DNA from: Hyphomicrobiales bacterium
GTDB lineage: Bacteria > Pseudomonadota > Alphaproteobacteria > Rhizobiales > Rhizobiaceae
Assembly: GCA_900468285.1 (NCBI GenBank)
Contig: UBTF01000008.1
Coordinates: 310,001-374,000 of the forward strand
Length of the DNA: 64,000 nt
Direction of reading: 5' to 3'
Position numbers and translations under genes: made by a program. This document shows, piece by piece, positions 18,574-28,408 of this stretch. Below the pieces are notes generated by a model. That model did not search any database. It was not told the DNA's origin and was given only the letters and a program-made list of their open reading frames with translations. How positions within the stretch are numbered: the stretch's first letter is position 1; each line of letters begins with the position of its first letter.

Positions 18574-21300
18574 ATGAAAAAATGGGTCTATACCTTTGGC
18601 GATGGTGCCGCCGAAGGCCGTGCGAGCGACGTTGCCATATTGGGAGGCAAGGGTGCAAACCTTGCCGAAATGGCAAGCCTTGGCCTGCCCGTTCCCCCTG
18701 GCCTGACCATCATCAGCGAGGCATGTGCGCGCTACCACCAGGGTGGTGGCTGCCTTCCGGAGGATTTGAAGCTTCAGGTTGCCAATGGCATCTGCGCGAT
18801 GGAAGCCATAACCGGGCGCAAATTCGGCTCCGGCAGCCAACCCCTGCTTCTGTCGATCCGTTCCGGTGCCCGCGCCTCCATGCCGGGCATGATGGATACT
18901 GTCCTTAACCTTGGCCTCAATGACCAGACCGTGCAGGCGCTGGCCAGCGATTCGGGTGATGCCCGCTTTGCCTGGGATAGCTACCGGCGCTTCATCCAGA
19001 TGTATGCCGATGTGGTCATGGGTCTCGATCATGAAATCTTCGAGGAAATTCTCGAAGACGAGAAGGGCCGCCTCGGCCACGAATACGATACCGAACTTTC
19101 CGCCAGCGAATGGCAGCACATCGTTTCGCTCTACAAGGGCCTGATCGATGAGGAGCTTGGCGAACCTTTCCCGCAGGACACGCAGGTACAGCTATGGGGC
19201 GCCATCGGCGCCGTTTTCGCCAGCTGGATGAACGCCCGCGCCGTCACCTACCGCCAGCTCCACAATATTCCCGGAGACTGGGGGACGGCTGTCAACGTGC
19301 AGGCCATGGTATTCGGCAATCTTGGATCATCCTCGGCAACCGGCGTCGCCTTCACCCGCAATCCATCCACAGGCGAGAAGGAGCTTTACGGCGAATTTCT
19401 CGTCAATGCGCAGGGCGAAGATGTGGTCGCGGGCATTCGCACGCCGCAATCCATCACCGAAGATGCGCGCATCTGCTCGGGCTCCGACAAGCCCTCCATG
19501 GAAAAACTGATGCCGGAAGCCTTCGCGGAATTCCTCGGCATCTGCCAGCGGCTGGAAAGCCATTACCGCGACATGCAGGACATGGAATTCACGATCGAGC
19601 GCGGCAAGTTATGGATGTTGCAGACCCGTTCGGGCAAGCGCACCACAAAGGCTGCGATGAAGATTGCCGTCGATATGGTGGAGGAGGGGCTGATTACCAC
19701 CGATGACGCCATCTGTCGTATCGATCCATCCTCGCTCGACCAGCTGCTGCATCCCACCATCGATCCCTCTGTCGAGCGCCCGATCATCGGCTCCGGATTG
19801 CCTGCCTCTCCGGGTGCGGCAACGGGTGAGATCGTTTTCACGTCAGACGAGGCGGTCGCTGCCAAGGCCGAGGGACGTCGCGTCATTCTCGTCCGCATGG
19901 AAACGAGCCCGGAAGACATCCACGGAATGCACGCGGCCGAAGGCATTCTGACGACGCGCGGCGGCATGACCAGCCATGCAGCCGTCGTGGCACGCGGCAT
20001 GGGCATTCCCTGCGTTTCCGGCGCCGGTTCCATGCGCGTGGACTTGAGGAGCGGCGTGCTCGTCGGCATTGGCTGCATGTTGAGAAAAGGCGATATCATC
20101 ACCATCGACGGCTCGTCCGGCCGGGTGCTGAAGGGAGAAATTCCCATGACCCAGCCGGAACTCTCCGGCGATTTCGCCAAACTGATGCAATGGGCCGATG
20201 GCACGCGGCGCATGACGGTGCGCACCAACGCCGATACGCCAGCCGATGCGCGCGCAGCCCGTGCCTTTGGCGCGGAAGGCATCGGCCTTTGCCGCACCGA
20301 ACATATGTTCTTCGAGGGCGACCGCATCCATGTGATGCGCGAAATGATCCTTGCCGAGCACGAACAGGGTAGGCGAGCGGCACTCGATCAACTGCTCCCC
20401 ATGCAGCGACAGGACTTTACCGAGCTGTTTTCCATCATGCACGGCCTGCCGGTGACCATCCGTCTGCTGGATCCGCCCCTGCACGAATTCCTGCCGAAGA
20501 CGGATGGAGAAATCGTCGAGGTTGCGGCGGCCATGGGCATGTCGCAGAGCCTGTTCCGGCAGCGGCTGGATGCGCTGCACGAGTTCAACCCGATGCTTGG
20601 TCACCGCGGGTGCCGTCTTGCCATCTCATATCCCGAAATTGCGGAAATGCAGGCACGGGCGATTTTCGAAGCGGCGGTAGAGGCTGCCCGCCAGACCGGT
20701 GCGCCTGTCGTGCCTGAGATCATGGTGCCGCTTGTCGGCCTGCGTTCAGAGCTCGATTATGTTCGCGCCGTGATCGATCGCGTCGCTGCAGCCGTCGCTT
20801 CAGAGACGGGCATGAGCCTCGAATATCTGACCGGCACCATGATAGAACTTCCGCGCGCCGCTCTGCGTGCCCATGTCATTGCCGAAGCCGCCGAGTTCTT
20901 TTCCTTCGGCACCAACGACCTGACGCAGACGACATTCGGCATTTCGCGCGACGATGCCGCACGCTTCATCGAAACATACCAGCGCAAGGGTATCATAGAG
21001 CGTGACCCCTTCGTTTCGCTGGATTTCGACGGTGTGGGGGAGTTGATCCGCATCGCCGCAGATCGTGGCCGCCAGACGCGACCTGAGTTGAAACTGGGCA
21101 TTTGCGGAGAGCACGGCGGCGACCCGGCCTCCATTCATTTCTGCGAGGATGCCGGGCTCGATTATGTTTCGTGCTCGCCATTCCGCGTTCCGATTGCCAG
21201 ATTGTCGGCGGCGCAGGCGACGCTCGCCATGGCCCGGCAAGCCACAAGCGATGTCGCTTCCAAGGTGGTGCCGTTGAGGGCCTTGCCGGCGAAGATGTAA
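18574..21300 (+). CDS. ppdK: pyruvate, phosphate dikinase
   Basis: PPDK (908 aa) interconverts pyruvate, ATP and phosphate with PEP, AMP and pyrophosphate. The N-terminal nucleotide-binding domain opens with TFGDGAAEG and LGGKGANLAEM. The phosphorylated histidine is in GGMTSHAAVVARGMG (H468), and the PEP/pyruvate-domain catalytic cysteine is in GICGEHGGDP (C844). Length and order match bacterial PPDKs. In rhizobia it contributes to gluconeogenesis from C4 acids. It is preceded by a short leader and is probably monocistronic. Confidence 0.98.
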   Translation: MKKWVYTFGDGAAEGRASDVAILGGKGANLAEMASLGLPVPPGLTIISEACARYHQGGGCLPEDLKLQVANGICAMEAITGRKFGSGSQPLLLSIRSGARASMPGMMDTVLNLGLNDQTVQALASDSGDARFAWDSYRRFIQMYADVVMGLDHEIFEEILEDEKGRLGHEYDTELSASEWQHIVSLYKGLIDEELGEPFPQDTQVQLWGAIGAVFASWMNARAVTYRQLHNIPGDWGTAVNVQAMVFGNLGSSSATGVAFTRNPSTGEKELYGEFLVNAQGEDVVAGIRTPQSITEDARICSGSDKPSMEKLMPEAFAEFLGICQRLESHYRDMQDMEFTIERGKLWMLQTRSGKRTTKAAMKIAVDMVEEGLITTDDAICRIDPSSLDQLLHPTIDPSVERPIIGSGLPASPGAATGEIVFTSDEAVAAKAEGRRVILVRMETSPEDIHGMHAAEGILTTRGGMTSHAAVVARGMGIPCVSGAGSMRVDLRSGVLVGIGCMLRKGDIITIDGSSGRVLKGEIPMTQPELSGDFAKLMQWADGTRRMTVRTNADTPADARAARAFGAEGIGLCRTEHMFFEGDRIHVMREMILAEHEQGRRAALDQLLPMQRQDFTELFSIMHGLPVTIRLLDPPLHEFLPKTDGEIVEVAAAMGMSQSLFRQRLDALHEFNPMLGHRGCRLAISYPEIAEMQARAIFEAAVEAARQTGAPVVPEIMVPLVGLRSELDYVRAVIDRVAAAVASETGMSLEYLTGTMIELPRAALRAHVIAEAAEFFSFGTNDLTQTTFGISRDDAARFIETYQRKGIIERDPFVSLDFDGVGELIRIAADRGRQTRPELKLGICGEHGGDPASIHFCEDAGLDYVSCSPFRVPIARLSAAQATLAMARQATSDVASKVVPLRALPAKM

Positions 21301-21327
21301 GGATCCGCCTGCGGACTGAGTAAGAGC

Positions 21328-21597
21328 CTACCGGTTCTGCACGATGATGCGGCGTTCAACCACCACGGGCCGGTAGAACATGTCGCGGCTGGATTGTGCC
21401 TGCCAGGCGCGGGCGTCGGCTCTCCGGTCGAGTTCCAGATCCAGAAGGCAGCCGGCCATCTGGTCGGTGCCGGTGCGGAAGCCATAGCCACGGCATGTCG
21501 CCTCATCGCGGGCGCGTCGCTCTTCAGGGGTCAGCGTCTGGCACGCGGTAAGCGCAAGCGTTGTTGCAAGAAGACCAAGAACGACGGAAACACGCAT
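21328..21597 (-). CDS. small putative lipoprotein
   Basis: The ATG at 21597 gives an 89-residue protein with a signal peptide and lipobox LTACQT (lipidated Cys at about 19). The mature part is charged, with TPEERRARDEATCRGYGF and a C-terminal FYRPVVVERRIIVQNR. The motif ATCRGYGF...MAGCLLDLE has paired cysteines often seen in small rhizobial envelope lipoproteins. Function is unknown. It is convergent with ppdK. Confidence 0.8.
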   Translation of the reverse strand: MRVSVVLGLLATTLALTACQTLTPEERRARDEATCRGYGFRTGTDQMAGCLLDLELDRRADARAWQAQSSRDMFYRPVVVERRIIVQNR

Positions 21598-21911
21598 GAT
21601 GATAACTCCCTGATGGCAGCACTGGGTGGCTGCTTGTGCGCCTCCTAGATACGACTGTTTTTGTGCCGGGAAAAGTCCGATGCGCGCCAAAGGTTGCGCA
21701 ACGGAGACAAGGCCCCGAAATGTCCTGTCTGTTCAGCAGATCAGTACACCCGGCGATTCCCTTTGACAGGAAAACCCTTTAAGACAGGTCAGAAATGGCG
21801 ATTCCATGCGCGATACATGTCGGCATGGAGAGCGCTTGCAGGAAACTCCAGCATATCGTGCAGACCCTTAGATGTTCTGTCGGAACGATATGCGCATCCA
21901 GGTGCCGCTCT
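21598..21911. other. intergenic region between divergent small-envelope genes
   Basis: About 310 bp between the lipoprotein gene (-) and the DUF1499 gene (+). I see no additional gene; it presumably holds two divergent promoters. Confidence 0.45.
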
Positions 21912-22832
21912 ATGACTGTGCGTTTTGTCAGGCCCGTATCCTATGCGGCATATCTTTCCCGCTCTCTCGGCTTCTCGGCACTTGGACTGTTTCTCATTGC
22001 GGCGCCGCTCCACCGCTTCGGTCCGTTGACCACGCCCGATTTCGTCTCACTGACCCTTCTCTCCGCCGCCATTGCAGGGGTTGCGCTGCTGCTCGCCATC
22101 ATCGGCCTGCAACGGCTCTGGTCTGCGGGTGCCAAGGGCGGCATCTGGTCGTTCTCTGCGCTGTTGCTGGTATCAGTGCCGCTGGGGGTCGTGGGCGTTG
22201 CCGCGGGCCTTTACTGGCAAAAACCGGCCATTTACGAGGTCTCGACGGATGTCGCCGAAGCCCCAGACTGGCTGTCTATCCCCACCGCCAACCAGCAGTG
22301 GCTGCCGCGTCCAGCCATGATCACAAAAGCCGACCGCGATCTTCAGGTGGCAGCCTATCCGTCCCTGACCGGCCATCGTTATGAAGGTGCCATCGACCGC
22401 GTTTACACCGCAGCCCGCAAGGTAGCAAAAGCCGAGGGCATCCGCATTCTCCATACCGACGGCCTCATCGGTTCGCTCCCGGATGTCCAGCAGGGCGTGC
22501 CCGCGCAGGACCAGACCGAGGCAGCTGCCGATGCACCGATGGACGAGCTGCCTGCCAATGTTCCGGTGCCGCTTGCAAGACCTGCAGAAGCTCCGGCGCC
22601 GACATTCTTCAACGGCAGCGGCACCGTAACGCTGCAGGGCGAAATGCGCACATTGATCTGGGGTCTGCGGTTCGACGTTCTTATCCGTTTGCGCGAAGAT
22701 ACGGAAACCACCCTGGTCGATGTCCGCGTTGCATCCCGCTTTGGTCCGCATGATCTGGGCATGGGCGCAGATATTGCGAGATCCTATCTCAATGCCCTCG
22801 ACGCTGAAATGCAGGGCCTCAACGAGAATTGA
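21912..22832 (+). CDS. DUF1499 membrane protein
   Basis: With ATG 21912 the protein is 306 residues. It has three predicted membrane segments near the N-terminus (about residues 15-35, 45-66 and 75-100), followed by a periplasmic DUF1499 domain with the landmark LPRPAMITKADRDLQ-to-AYPSLTGHRYEG region and a C-terminal VDVRVASRFGPHDLGMGADI segment. A Pro/Ala-rich insert separates the two halves of the domain. Function is unknown. ATGs upstream (21795) are in frame but lack supporting features. Confidence 0.82.
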   Translation: MTVRFVRPVSYAAYLSRSLGFSALGLFLIAAPLHRFGPLTTPDFVSLTLLSAAIAGVALLLAIIGLQRLWSAGAKGGIWSFSALLLVSVPLGVVGVAAGLYWQKPAIYEVSTDVAEAPDWLSIPTANQQWLPRPAMITKADRDLQVAAYPSLTGHRYEGAIDRVYTAARKVAKAEGIRILHTDGLIGSLPDVQQGVPAQDQTEAAADAPMDELPANVPVPLARPAEAPAPTFFNGSGTVTLQGEMRTLIWGLRFDVLIRLREDTETTLVDVRVASRFGPHDLGMGADIARSYLNALDAEMQGLNEN

Positions 22833-22906
22833 GAGGAAGGTGGCGCAAGCCCGGTCCCCGCGTCCTCACCCTTTGCCTTTGAATTTACTGATTGGCCGAT
22901 GGCGCA

Positions 22907-23815
22907 TCAAGCCGGAGAGTAGATGCCTGTCAGCGCAGGCGGTCCGTCTGTCTGGACTTCGCCTTTCTCAATCAGGTCTTCCAGATGCGCGAGCACGGAA
23001 AGCGCTGCTGCCCCGTGCAGGCGTGGATCGGTGTTTCGGTAAATGACCTTCACCATATCGCCTATGCTTCTGTCACCCGCCTTGATCCGCGCCAGAATGG
23101 CGGTTTCGCGCATACGCCGGTGGGCGCGAAGGCCGCGCATGAAGGCGCTCGGCTCTGTCACGGGGCCACCATGGCCGGGAAGAAACAGCCGGTCCTGACG
23201 CATCAGCAGCTTGTCGAGGGAGCGCATATAGTCGCTCATCGCGCCATCAGGCGGGGCAACGATTGTTGTTGCCCATGCCATGACATGATCTGCGGAAAAG
23301 ACGATTCCTGTGCCATCAAGGGCGAAAGCAGCGTGGTTTGCGGTATGGCCCGGCGTGTGAAGCGCCGTCAGTGTCCACCCGTCGCCGGTAATGCTTTCTC
23401 CATCGGCCAGGGCAATATCGGGCACGAAGTCGGTGTCCGAGCTTTCCGCGAAGGGGTTCTTTTCACCTTCATGCAAGGGGCGGGCGGCGCGATGGGCCCC
23501 TTCGGCAACGATAACGGCCCCGGTTGCCTGCTTTAGCCGTGCAGCAAGCGGTGAATGGTCGCGATGCGTGTGGCTGACGAAGATGTGGGTGAGTTCACGG
23601 CCTTCAAGCGCAGCCATAAGAGCGTTGAAATGCGCTTCGTCTTCTGGGCCGGGATCAATAACCGCAACGGATTTTTCGCCAACAATATAGCTGTTGGTGC
23701 CGTGAAATGTGAAAGCCGACGGGTTGTTGACGGTCATGCGTTGCACGCCCTCGGCCACCGGAACCGCAATGCCATAGGCCGGGTCGAACTCGCGATTGAA
23801 ATCCGGGTCTGCCAT
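22907..23815 (-). CDS. MBL-fold metallo-hydrolase
   Basis: This 302-residue metallo-beta-lactamase-fold hydrolase has the metal-binding motif HTHRDHSPL (HxHxDH), a downstream LHTPGHTANH histidine and the VFSADHVMAW aspartate, the standard dinuclear set. A C-terminal winged-helix-like tail (residues about 230-300) resembles LACTB2-type hydrolases, which act on RNA or thioesters. The substrate is not determinable. It is followed upstream, on the same strand, by the small cupin gene and may be co-transcribed with it. Confidence 0.9.
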   Translation of the reverse strand: MADPDFNREFDPAYGIAVPVAEGVQRMTVNNPSAFTFHGTNSYIVGEKSVAVIDPGPEDEAHFNALMAALEGRELTHIFVSHTHRDHSPLAARLKQATGAVIVAEGAHRAARPLHEGEKNPFAESSDTDFVPDIALADGESITGDGWTLTALHTPGHTANHAAFALDGTGIVFSADHVMAWATTIVAPPDGAMSDYMRSLDKLLMRQDRLFLPGHGGPVTEPSAFMRGLRAHRRMRETAILARIKAGDRSIGDMVKVIYRNTDPRLHGAAALSVLAHLEDLIEKGEVQTDGPPALTGIYSPA

Positions 23816-23832
23816 CGGTTTCGTCTCTACGC

Positions 23833-24129
23833 CTATTTGTACTCAATCTCGATGAAGGACATCGCTTCACTGCCGGCGTTGACGACATTATGCGAGACGC
23901 CCGCTTCACGCCGGTAAGGCATTCCGCGCGCGACATCCACCTGCTGGCTGCCGTTATCATCCTCGATCAGAAAATGGCAATCGGTCATCGGCACGACAAC
24001 ATAGCCAAGGCCATGCGTGTGGTGCCCCGTATCCGCTCCGGGCTCAAAATCCCAGCGAATGATACGCACGACGTCGTCATCGAGTAGCGTGGTGGGGATG
24101 GCGGGAGGACGGGCACTATATTTGCTCAT
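23833..24129 (-). CDS. cupin-domain protein
   Basis: This protein of about 98 residues starts at ATG 24129 (a GTG at 24144 is also in frame). The cupin motif is visible as WDFEPGADTGHHTHGLGYVV followed by the second-strand RREAGVSHNVVN, with three histidines suited to bind a metal. Its ligand is unknown; such small cupins include dioxygenase-like and sugar-isomerase-like proteins. Only 17 bp separate it from the MBL hydrolase gene, so they are probably one transcript. Confidence 0.85.
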   Translation of the reverse strand: MSKYSARPPAIPTTLLDDDVVRIIRWDFEPGADTGHHTHGLGYVVVPMTDCHFLIEDDNGSQQVDVARGMPYRREAGVSHNVVNAGSEAMSFIEIEYK

Positions 24130-24297
24130 AAATGCTTTCACCAAAAGACCTTTGGGCCGGATAGGCTCTGAGGTAACACGAAGCTTTTAACAACACACAA
24201 GAAATATTGTCGTGTCATCAACTTAATGATTGCCGCTGCCCTCCTGCTTTGCTAATCAGGCGCCGTTCAGGCAACAGCGCTTAGCGCTCAGCCTTGG

Positions 24298-24372
24298 TGG
24301 GGCGTCGCCAAGCGGTAAGGCACCGGTTTTTGGTACCGGCATTCCCAGGTTCGAATCCTGGCGCCCCAGCCA
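24298..24372 (+). tRNA. tRNA-Gln (TTG)
   Basis: The acceptor stem TGGGGCG pairs with CGCCCCA and the CCA end is encoded. The anticodon stem CCGGT/ACCGG encloses TTTTGGT, giving anticodon TTG. The T loop contains GGTTCGAATCC. Confidence 0.96.
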
Positions 24373-24442
24373 TTCTGAAATTACATGCGTTCTCAGCAAA
24401 CTCTGTCTCTTTCAGCAATCTGGTTGCGTGTTTTGGCTCTTT

Positions 24443-25051
24443 TCAAGCCTGAATTTTGAAGCCTGCAAGGCGTGGAGGTGAGACGGGTTGCTGACCCCAC
24501 CACGTTCGCAAAGTAGTGGCAAATTCCTCAGCCTCTGTAGGCTCGAATAGTCTCTTGGGAAGCACATGGGTCTGTGTCTTTGAGGTCCAGAAATAGTAAC
24601 GTTCTCCATCCTCCTCAACGCTGTAGAGGCTTTCCCATGGACAGAACCATGTTTGTTGCCGGACAAGAATGGAGACACCCTTGTCGTCAACTGTCATTTC
24701 CAGTGGAACATTGACAGCTTCCCGGGCTTCGAGAAAACCTTTCCAGAAGCCATGAAACTGGGCGCGGAAGAAGCCATAAAGCAGCCAAGCCAGTGCCGGG
24801 CCCGCAGCGAGAGCACCCATGACGATAAGGACAGCTATCAAACGATCTCCGCTTGTCCACCAGCCAAATGCGATGATGAAGCCCGCGAAAAGTGTGCAGA
24901 GAGTAAGAAATCCCGCGAACCGGCCGAATGGTAAAGGTTCGCTGCGGGCGTAGCGCACTGCCAGGTGGTCTTCTATGCTGATTTCGAATTGCTTCGTGAA
25001 GGCAGCGTTTTTCGAAGTTCGCCAGATAGAAGGAACTGTTGACTTGGTCAC
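24443..25051 (-). CDS. YcxB-like membrane protein
   Basis: The GTG at 25051 gives a 202-residue protein; AGGGAAAAC lies ahead of it. It has two transmembrane segments (about residues 43-65 and 70-92), a cytoplasmic beta-rich tail with TWFCPWESLYSVEEDGERYYF, and PKRLFEPTEAEEF, resembling YcxB-like proteins of unknown function. The WESLYSVEE motif matches the family's conserved W-x-x-I region. No partner gene is obvious. It is convergent with the tRNA-Gln gene. Confidence 0.75.
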   Translation of the reverse strand: MTKSTVPSIWRTSKNAAFTKQFEISIEDHLAVRYARSEPLPFGRFAGFLTLCTLFAGFIIAFGWWTSGDRLIAVLIVMGALAAGPALAWLLYGFFRAQFHGFWKGFLEAREAVNVPLEMTVDDKGVSILVRQQTWFCPWESLYSVEEDGERYYFWTSKTQTHVLPKRLFEPTEAEEFATTLRTWWGQQPVSPPRLAGFKIQA

Positions 25052-25198
25052 TTCAGTTTTCCCTGCTCGAATTCGGAAGATCGACAATGCCGCAATCGCG
25101 GGGGGGCACGGATGAGAATGATATCTCACGAGTCATTTTTGCCATCCGTCAACAACGGATGCAAGCAGAGATTGCGGATTGTAAGTATTGGCAAAACG

Positions 25199-25223
25199 AA
25201 AAAGGCACGCCCGTAGGCGTGCC
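25199..25223 (-). terminator. mqo terminator
   Basis: GGCACGCC/GGCGTGCC around a CGTA loop, followed on the minus strand by five T residues. It lies about 50 bp beyond the mqo stop codon. Confidence 0.88.
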
Positions 25224-25275
25224 CTCCTATTGCGATATTTCCGACAGGCCGTGATTGCGGCGGGAAAAACGCGCG

Positions 25276-26985
25276 TTACAGCGCCATGTCTGGACGCTTG
25301 ATGCCGGATTCGTTTGGCGCGCCTGGAGCTGCTTTGATCGCCGCCATGTCGATCTGCGGCGGTGTCGGCAGTTGCAGGTGTTCGCTGGTATAGGTCCATT
25401 CCTGCATGACCTTTTCAGGGTCGGCGTTCAGCTTTGTGCCATAGCTTGGAACGATCTGGCGAATCTTGGTCTGCCATTCGGGGGTGGCAACCTTTTCGGC
25501 AAAGACCTTTTCCAGAACCTGCAGCATGATGGGAGCGGCGGTAGAGGCGCCTGGGGAGGCACCGAGCAGGGCCGCGATGCTGCCATCCCTGGCGCTGACG
25601 ATTTCCGTGCCGAGTTTGAGAACGCCGCCCTTATCCTTGTCGCGCTTGATGATCTGCACACGCTGGCCGGCCTGCCACAGGCGCCATTCGCCCTGCTTGG
25701 CACCGGGGAAGTATTCCTGCAGCGCTGCAAAGCGATCGTCGTCGGATAGCATCAACTGGCCCGCAAGATATTCCACCAGCGGATACTCATCCATGCCCAC
25801 ACTCATCATTGGCCATGCATTGCTCATGGTCGTTGAGGTCAGGAGGTCGAAATAGGAGCCCTCCTTCAGGAACTTCGTAGAGAAGGTCGCGAAAGGTCCA
25901 AACAGGATGACACGCTTGCCGCCGATGACGCGTGTGTCGAGGTGCGGGACGGACATTGGCGGAGAGCCGACGGACGCCTTGCCGTAAGCCTTGGCCAGAT
26001 GGAGCATCGTCACATCGGGGTTTTCATTGACGAGGAAAGAGCCGCCAACCGGGAAACCGGCGTAATCGTCACCTTCCGGAATGCCGGACATCTGAAGCAG
26101 ATGCAGCGCTCCGCCACCGGCACCCACGAAGACAAACTTGGCATCGACCGTGTGGCTGCTGCCATCCTTCGAATTGCTGTAGTTTACGCGCCATGTGCCG
26201 TCGTCGTTGCGTTCAATGCCATCCACTTCGCTTGAAACCTGCAGATTGAAGTTCTGCTGGCTTTTCAGATGCGCGACGAACTGGCGGGTGATCTCGCCAA
26301 ATTCCATATCCGTGCCGAGCGGAGACCATGTCGCGCCGATTTTCTGGGACGGATCGCGGCCCTCCATCATCAGTGGAACCCATTTTTTGATCTCTTCCGG
26401 ATCGCTGGAATATTGCATTCCGGCAAAGAGCGGGCTGGCCTTCAACGCGTCATAACGCTTCTCCAGATAGGAGATGTTCTCATCACCCCAGACGAAGCTC
26501 ATGTGAGGCGTGTGGTTGATGAAGGAACGCGGGTTTTTCAAGACGCCGTTGCGAACCTGCCAGGCCCAGAACTGGCGCGAAATCTGGAAGGATTCGTTGA
26601 TTTCGATTGCCTTGGAAATATCGATGCCGCCATTGGCGGTTTCCGGCGTGTAGTTGAGTTCTGCAAGCGCAGAATGGCCTGTCCCGGCATTGTTCCAGCC
26701 ATTCGAGCTCTCCAGCGCCACCGCGTCCAGACGCTCGAGCATTTCAATCGACCAGGTGGGCTCCAGCTCATGCAGCCACACACCCAGTGTCGCGCTCATG
26801 ATGCCGCCGCCGATGAGGAGAACGTCCACTTTCTTGGTTGTGCCCTGTGCCAGCGCTGGCGCACCCGGAACCGCCGCAGCGGCGAGACCCGCCAACGCCG
26901 TACCCAGCACCTGTCGGCGGTTCATCGTGAGGCTGTCCTGCGAAAATCCGGTGGTAAGGCCGTTGCCCTGTTCTACTTTGGTCAC
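25276..26985 (-). CDS. mqo: malate:quinone oxidoreductase
   Basis: MQO oxidises L-malate to oxaloacetate and reduces quinone; it is a membrane-associated FAD enzyme of the TCA cycle. The FAD motif [28 protein letters not shown] and [16 protein letters not shown] identify the family clearly. GTG 26985 is chosen because AGGA lies six bases upstream, giving 569 residues. An extended N-terminus contains a twin-arginine-like stretch [16 protein letters not shown], suggesting that the protein is exported or membrane anchored. An ATG at 26925 starts at that motif. Confidence 0.96.
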   Translation of the reverse strand: MTKVEQGNGLTTGFSQDSLTMNRRQVLGTALAGLAAAAVPGAPALAQGTTKKVDVLLIGGGIMSATLGVWLHELEPTWSIEMLERLDAVALESSNGWNNAGTGHSALAELNYTPETANGGIDISKAIEINESFQISRQFWAWQVRNGVLKNPRSFINHTPHMSFVWGDENISYLEKRYDALKASPLFAGMQYSSDPEEIKKWVPLMMEGRDPSQKIGATWSPLGTDMEFGEITRQFVAHLKSQQNFNLQVSSEVDGIERNDDGTWRVNYSNSKDGSSHTVDAKFVFVGAGGGALHLLQMSGIPEGDDYAGFPVGGSFLVNENPDVTMLHLAKAYGKASVGSPPMSVPHLDTRVIGGKRVILFGPFATFSTKFLKEGSYFDLLTSTTMSNAWPMMSVGMDEYPLVEYLAGQLMLSDDDRFAALQEYFPGAKQGEWRLWQAGQRVQIIKRDKDKGGVLKLGTEIVSARDGSIAALLGASPGASTAAPIMLQVLEKVFAEKVATPEWQTKIRQIVPSYGTKLNADPEKVMQEWTYTSEHLQLPTPPQIDMAAIKAAPGAPNESGIKRPDMAL

Positions 26986-27340
26986 GTCTTTTCCTAACGC
27001 TTGATTATCTTCAATTTGTGCGGCGCAATAACGCAATCAAATCGGTAAGACAACTCTCGGCAAGTGTCGCTTGAAGCTCAGAAATAGAGACCACGGCAGC
27101 GGTACGAGACGGACCCTGGCTAAAGTCACATGCCGGCAATGAATGGGGGTTGAGATTTTTCCCTTATTTTCCGGGCACCTAAAGGCATTCCTTACTTGCC
27201 GAAGGGCGGCGTAAGCTCAGACAAGTATAAAATGCATTTCTAATATATGTAGACATGCAATGAGCGCATAACAGATCTGCGCATGGGAATCCGGCACGAA
27301 AGTGACATCCAACGACGTTGAGCAGGGTCAGTTACGACAT
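26986..27340. other. intergenic region upstream of mqo
   Basis: About 355 bp with no supported gene. It must contain the mqo promoter; I see no clear -35/-10 pair, operator or hairpin until the terminator at 27341. Confidence 0.5.
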
Positions 27341-27370
27341 AAAAAACCCGCCGAAATAAACTCCGGCGGG
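27341..27370 (-). terminator. terminator of the 27395-27805 lipoprotein gene
   Basis: CCCGCCG pairs with CGGCGGG across a 10-nt loop, followed on the minus strand by six T residues. It lies 25 bp beyond the stop codon. Confidence 0.88.
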
Positions 27371-27394
27371 CACTGAAACTGTGGTGCTGAGATA

Positions 27395-27805
27395 TTACTC
27401 GGCAGCGAGGAATTCCGCGCAATAGCTCGGGCCGTTGACGCCGGGGCGGTCGGACACGGTACGGATCGAGCGGATCTTGTAGTCGCCGCCAACAACCAAT
27501 TGCACCGTGCAGGAGAGGTAGGATGTGCGTGCCGGAGAAATCTGGCGACCGCGTTTGCCGTCCTTGCCTTCTTCGAACTTGGCAGGAACCTTTGCCGTCT
27601 TGTAGCCGCCGCGCCAGTTGTATGTGGTCGTATCGCCGGTATCGACATCACTCAAGGGTGGACCGAACTTTGCGAAGAATACGCCTGCGGACTGTCCAAC
27701 CCAACGTGTTTCCACGGCACTCTTGGGAGAGAGTGAAGGGGCGGTGGTTGTGCAGGCGGACAGGGCAATTGCCAGACCTGCCAGTGTTACGCTGCGAAAA
27801 CGCAT
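27395..27805 (-). CDS. putative lipoprotein
   Basis: This 136-residue protein has a short signal peptide and lipobox ALSACTT (Cys at about 18). The mature region contains GQSAGVFFAKFGPPLSDVDTGD, a SmpA/OmlA-like helix-turn segment in which a GxxxxxxxxxxFGPP motif is common, and two further cysteines (SCTVQLVV and SYCAEFL) that could form a disulfide. Function is unknown. It is monocistronic with its own terminator and sits upstream of the tRNA-Pro gene in the opposite direction. Confidence 0.82.
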   Translation of the reverse strand: MRFRSVTLAGLAIALSACTTTAPSLSPKSAVETRWVGQSAGVFFAKFGPPLSDVDTGDTTTYNWRGGYKTAKVPAKFEEGKDGKRGRQISPARTSYLSCTVQLVVGGDYKIRSIRTVSDRPGVNGPSYCAEFLAAE

Positions 27806-28057
27806 GTCGAATAATCCTTGTTGGGCCGTTTCCGGTGTGTTGTGGGAGATGACGTTCCCCTAGCAGATTTATCGAGAAGCGGGAGTGGCAGCGGCCACGA
27901 GATTGAAGTTTTTTTGCCACAATTGCTTTTTTGTAACGATTTTTCGCAGGCGGCGAAGGGGCAGGAGCCGCAGTTTGCAAAAGAAGATCCGTCACAAAAA
28001 TTTCATCGCCATGCTTGTCGAGAAAACGGTGCTGGTTTATAGAAGCGCCGCTGGTCA

Positions 28058-28134
28058 CGGAGTGTAGCGCAGTCTGGTAGCGCACGTCGTTCGGGACGAC
28101 GGGGTCGGAGGTTCGAATCCTCTCACTCCGACCA
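28058..28134 (+). tRNA. tRNA-Pro (CGG)
   Basis: The acceptor stem CGGAGTG pairs with CACTCCG with an encoded CCA end. The anticodon stem CGTCG/CGACG encloses TTCGGGA, giving anticodon CGG. The T loop GGTTCGAATCC is intact. Confidence 0.96.
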
Positions 28135-28408
28135 CCTTTCCTTAGATATTGCTGTTTGTTCTTGCGGTGGCGCAGAGACCTCGGGTCGTGCGTAAGCTTC
28201 GCAAAAGCCGGGCTCTATATCGCTTTGCCATAGTCTGTCGGGCTGTTTGTTCGTGAGGGGAGCAGCGCTGGCGGGTAGCAAGAGACTTAGCCCCGCGTCT
28301 GTCCTCGGGCTTGAGAATTGACTGTCGGCGAGGGGCAAGTTCTGCTGTCGTTTCAGAGACAATTCTTCACACGGGACAATGCCGGAGCGTCATTCACAGG
28401 CGGTTGCA

